From assembly GCA_014529385.2 (NCBI GenBank), contig CM043959.1:53081253-53145252 (forward strand): a stretch of 64,000 nt of DNA. Reading direction: 5' to 3'. This DNA comes from Adiantum capillus-veneris. Its lineage: Eukaryota; Streptophyta; Polypodiopsida; Polypodiales; Pteridaceae. Position numbers and translations under genes: made by a program. The notes below the pieces were generated by a model. It ran no database searches. It saw nothing but the letters and a program-made list of their open reading frames with translations, and was not told the DNA's origin. Of this stretch, positions 61,030 through 64,000 are shown one piece after another (within the stretch, counting starts at the first letter, position 1; each line of letters begins with the position of its first letter).

Positions 61030-62194
61030 TCACATGAAAGCTCGCTTGAAATGCTCGCTCGAAAGGCTCGCCCCCATAACAAGCAGCCCCACTCCCCCAA
61101 CCCTCCCATCCAATCCAAAACCTCGCTCCAAAATCCCCCCCCTAACAAGCATCCCCTACCCCTCCCACCCTCTTTTTTACTTGCTTTTAAGGGTATCCTT
61201 ATCATATGCTAGTGGCAGTGCAAGGGCCTCTATGCGCACGCGGCGCATTAAAGTTGGGTCGCACCCTCTGCGAGTGGGGATAGTGGGACGAGAGAGAATA
61301 CTAAAAATAGTGAATTCAACGATTTCTCCTAAATTGTAGAAGCCCCACTATAGTTCTATTAGTACCTCCAAAAAACAAGGTATTGAGCTATTTTTCTATA
61401 GAAAGTTGCTTCGCCTGGTTTCTGATAGTTGCTACCCCAATAGAAAAGCCTGCGGCCATCGAAATTGCCTCTCGCTTTTTCTTCTCTTTCAACTCCCTCT
61501 AGGCACGACCTACACGTATCCTCCACCCCTCTCTCCCTACTCGAAAAGGGTGCGACCCGGCTCTTAGACTACCCCACACGCTGATTTTAGTGGTTGGTTG
61601 TTGTTCCAATTGATGGATCAAATTCATGGTTGATCAACGATTTTTGGTTGAGCTCACCCTTTGGAAGCTCTAGAGGCAACGTGGACTATATCTACCTAGA
61701 GAATGTCGCTATTGGAAACTGTACCACTATCAAGGCCCTCATCTACCTGTCCAAAAAATCAGCAAATACAAGCAATGCACCTTTGAGAAAGGTCACATGT
61801 ATCAATTATGTGTGCTTGCAGCTTGCATAGATAGGCCTACAACTGTGCCTTTCTACAGGGACGTGTCCTACTGTCAGTGCCCACTATTAGGGCTCTCACC
61901 AAATTGTGTAGAAAATAATTGAAAAAGTGCATTTATATCAAATATATGTGATTTTTGATGGAGTCTTGCAAAAACACAACTACAATGGTATCTACTTAAA
62001 GAATGTCCTATGCTCCATCACCTCATTGTGCAAAAACCTTCAAATATTGTTGGCTTCGTGAAATATTCCTAAAACTTTCAACACAACTTTGAGTCAAAAT
62101 AAATTCAACAAAACGATTGATTGAATAATCACAACACACAAAGAGAGCAACATAAACAAGAATCAAAACACAAGACACCATATTGGGTACAACC
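61030..62194. other. no recognisable gene; may include an LTR
   Basis: No motif was found in frames here, including 61594-61830 (78 codons). The right end may be the start of the 3' LTR of the minus-strand gypsy element that enters from the right. On the minus strand TTGAGGGGGA (62205-62196) is followed by TGGTTGTACCC, which looks like a polypurine tract plus LTR start. The other LTR end was not found. Confidence 0.3.
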
Positions 62195-62195
62195 A

Positions 62196-62205
62196 TCCCC
62201 CTCAA
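62196..62205 (-). other. candidate polypurine tract
   Basis: TTGAGGGGGA on the minus strand precedes a TG. It lies about 1 kb downstream of the integrase/chromodomain remnant at 63240-63910, a plausible position for that element. Confidence 0.35.
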
Positions 62206-63239
62206 TCAATATAATTGAGTATTTGCCTTGCGTGCATGAATTACAATAAAACAAATATATGAAAGAAAAAATAGCACGAGCTACACAATCAAGAGAGTGT
62301 ATGCCATGATTAAGAGAGAAAATTAGTATAAAAGAGGACAAAATTTTGATGGAGATTTTGATGACTTTGTTGGCTTTGAAAAGGGGGTAAAACACCAGCT
62401 TAACTGATAAGGATGCTTTCGGAGCGCTCGTCTTCCTCGTGAAAGTCAAGAAGATGATTCCTGCTAACAAAGTGTGGTGTACGCGATTCCAAGATTCTCT
62501 TTCTCTCTTCATGCATGCACGCAAAAAAAAAGAAGTGGTTGATTTTTACTTAAACTCTAAGAATAGTAGATAAATGAGATTTCTATTTATATTGCTTCTT
62601 TTGAATGATTTTTGAGAATAAAACATAAGCAGAATTGATAAAATATCCAAAGGTAGTAATAGTGATAACGTTCCTCCGCAATAGAGAAGTAAATGTCCTC
62701 ACTTGCGAAAAATAGAAAAGACTAAGAATCTTCAAAATTTGTGTAGAGACGAGGAAAATCTCCACATGATATATTTAGGATCGAGTAAAGTACTCAAAGG
62801 GGACTTCCCACTGCTCATCATAATATCCAGAAAAGAGGAAACCAAAAAGGTAAGTGCAATCCACATATCCAAATATCTACGAAACGGAAAGAGATCTTTG
62901 TTAGCGGGCCCTCTAACAAAGACAAGAAGAGCATGACAAGAGTGAAAAGCAATCACCTTTTACATTGTTCAAAGGACAAACCTCAATCAACTACTGCTCT
63001 AAATGATGCACTTAATCGCTGTCAAAGGGAAGAACCTCAAGTATCAAATACCACAGACTAATAGTCAAAGAAAAACCTCAGGATTAAATTACCATTGAAT
63101 GAACTATCAAAGGGCAAACCTCAGGTATGAAATACCCCAGTCATCAATCAAAGTGAAAACCTTAGGTAAAGAATAAAAATGTTCAGCTTCTAGAAGTTTG
63201 ATATGCTTCCATGATACTAGAATGAGAGCGAAAAAATCT
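62206..63239 (-). other. 3' untranslated region of a gypsy element, with 43-bp repeats
   Basis: This lies between the candidate polypurine tract and the chromodomain-like end. It contains five imperfect units starting TCAAAGG at 62969, 63022, 63065, 63107 and 63148, sharing [AG]AACCTCAGGTAT[CG]AAATACC. No other structure seen. Confidence 0.45.
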
Positions 63240-63910
63240 CTCTAGCATCCACTCGGCGCTTCCAAGGCCATGCATGATTCTTATACTTAAGCAAATACTT
63301 ATGATGCAACACATCACTGCATGTCAAAGTATCTTGATGGTCTTAGGTACAAGGATTTTAGAATTGTCTTCTAAAAAAGGTGGATCATTAATGATAGGGA
63401 GTGATGGTAGAGAACCTTTGAAAGGACATGGAAGACTTATGTGAAATGTGCTGTGAATTTTCCAAGAGTTAGGGAGAGCTAATAAAAAAGAATGATCATT
63501 GATATGATTAGTGATTTTAAAGGGACCATAATACCATGGTGCTAGCTTGCAGAATTGGTCTCTATGCTCTTTAAGACGTCTCTTTTCAATGTGAAGCATC
63601 ACAAAATCTTCCTCTTTGAACTCCATGGGTTGTCTCTTTTTATTTGCTTGTTTGATGTATGCATGTTGTGCTTTGTGAATTTCTTGTTTTGCTTGCTCTT
63701 AGATTTTGGTGCATTTTTTAGCAATTTCATTAGCATGTGGTACTTTATGAGAAATGCAAGACAAGGAGTAAGTAGTGAGCACCCATATACAATTTGAAAT
63801 GGTGATTTTTCCATGGATGAATGAGAAGTGTTGTTATAATCAAATTGAAGCAAGTAAATGTATATGTCCCAAGTTTGTGGTCTCCCATGAGTGTATATTC
63901 ATAAAAGATC
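63240..63910 (-). pseudogene. gypsy integrase C-terminus with chromodomain-like end
   Basis: Minus-strand pieces give PQTWDIYIYLLQFDYNNTSH and SSMEKSPFQIVYG (63890-63790, the late integrase block), EEDFVMLHIEKRRLKEHRDQ, WYYGPFKITNHINDHSFLLA and WKIHSTFHISLPCPF (63626-63450). A weak chromodomain-like end, HHKYLLKYKNHAWPW, is in another frame near 63310-63270. At least two frameshifts separate them. The element enters from the right edge. It is not close to families A or B by eye. Confidence 0.8.
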
Positions 63911-64000
63911 TAACATGGGTTATTGGTCGCTTTAGTTTGTCAATTAGATTCTAGATGAAATACATAAGTGAATTCTATTTAAGTGCCTAAATTTGTGAAA

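Overview
The window reads as nuclear DNA from a land plant with a large, repeat-rich genome. Evidence: an intronless plant-type ANTH clathrin-adaptor gene, Ty3/gypsy elements ending in chromodomain-like segments, Ty1/copia remnants, initiator-Met-tRNA primer sites (TGGTATCAGAGC), plant-style LINEs and telo-box-like AGGGTTT repeats. A seed-free vascular plant such as a fern is my guess, but nothing here fixes the species. Apart from the ANTH gene (7681-8760, minus) I recognise no host gene; almost everything else is transposon, often nested.

Layout. 1-1460: 3' part of a LINE with a (CT)n tail. 1709-4242: decayed Ty1/copia gag-integrase (minus) with its 5' LTR. 4243-7300: no recognisable gene. 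7681-8760: ANTH gene. 9749-9966: seven 31-bp repeats. 9967-26985: a head-to-tail series of LINEs of one lineage, each junction marked by a long (CT)n tract. Copy L-2 (10068-14330) has an open ORF2. Copy L-3 (14331-26050) has an open ORF1 and is split by a Ty3/gypsy element (17435-23893). Copy L-4 (26052-26975) is only ORF1. In L-2 and L-3, ORF1 and ORF2 share one frame and are separated by a single UGA followed by CGG.

26986-40498: Ty3/gypsy family 'A' and relatives: an LTR with flanking sequence (26986-28697), a solo LTR of family 'B' with perfect target duplication CATGT (28698-29923), a plus-strand gag remnant (30423-32242), and an old minus-strand element (32243-33420 plus 39899-40498) split by a young relative (33421-39893, target duplication GCAAC).

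40499-55240: family 'B'. A gag-bearing element (40499 onward) was invaded inside gag by a 4.35-kb non-autonomous relative, N1 (42211-46560, minus, target duplication GAGGC), and further along gag by a second, N2 (47548-50865). A third copy, N3, is a fragment (53748-55240). The N elements carry no recognisable polymerase or integrase. Between LTR and polypurine tract they carry one reading frame: the B gag N-terminus, a coiled coil, a His/Asp-rich repeat and a conserved C-terminal part with a hydrophobic segment. I do not recognise this protein; it is the best candidate here for something undescribed.

50866-58030: two copies of another LINE (inverted relative to each other), a tandemly duplicated 373-bp unit with (GA)n, and gypsy pol fragments. 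58031-64000: mostly unrecognised sequence with microsatellites and a decayed gypsy integrase/chromodomain end (minus) running off the right edge.

The elements form a nested record: LINEs appear to land at the (CT)n tails of earlier LINEs, and gypsy elements in LINEs or in one another. Percent identities and ages are judged by eye; no alignment or database search was possible.
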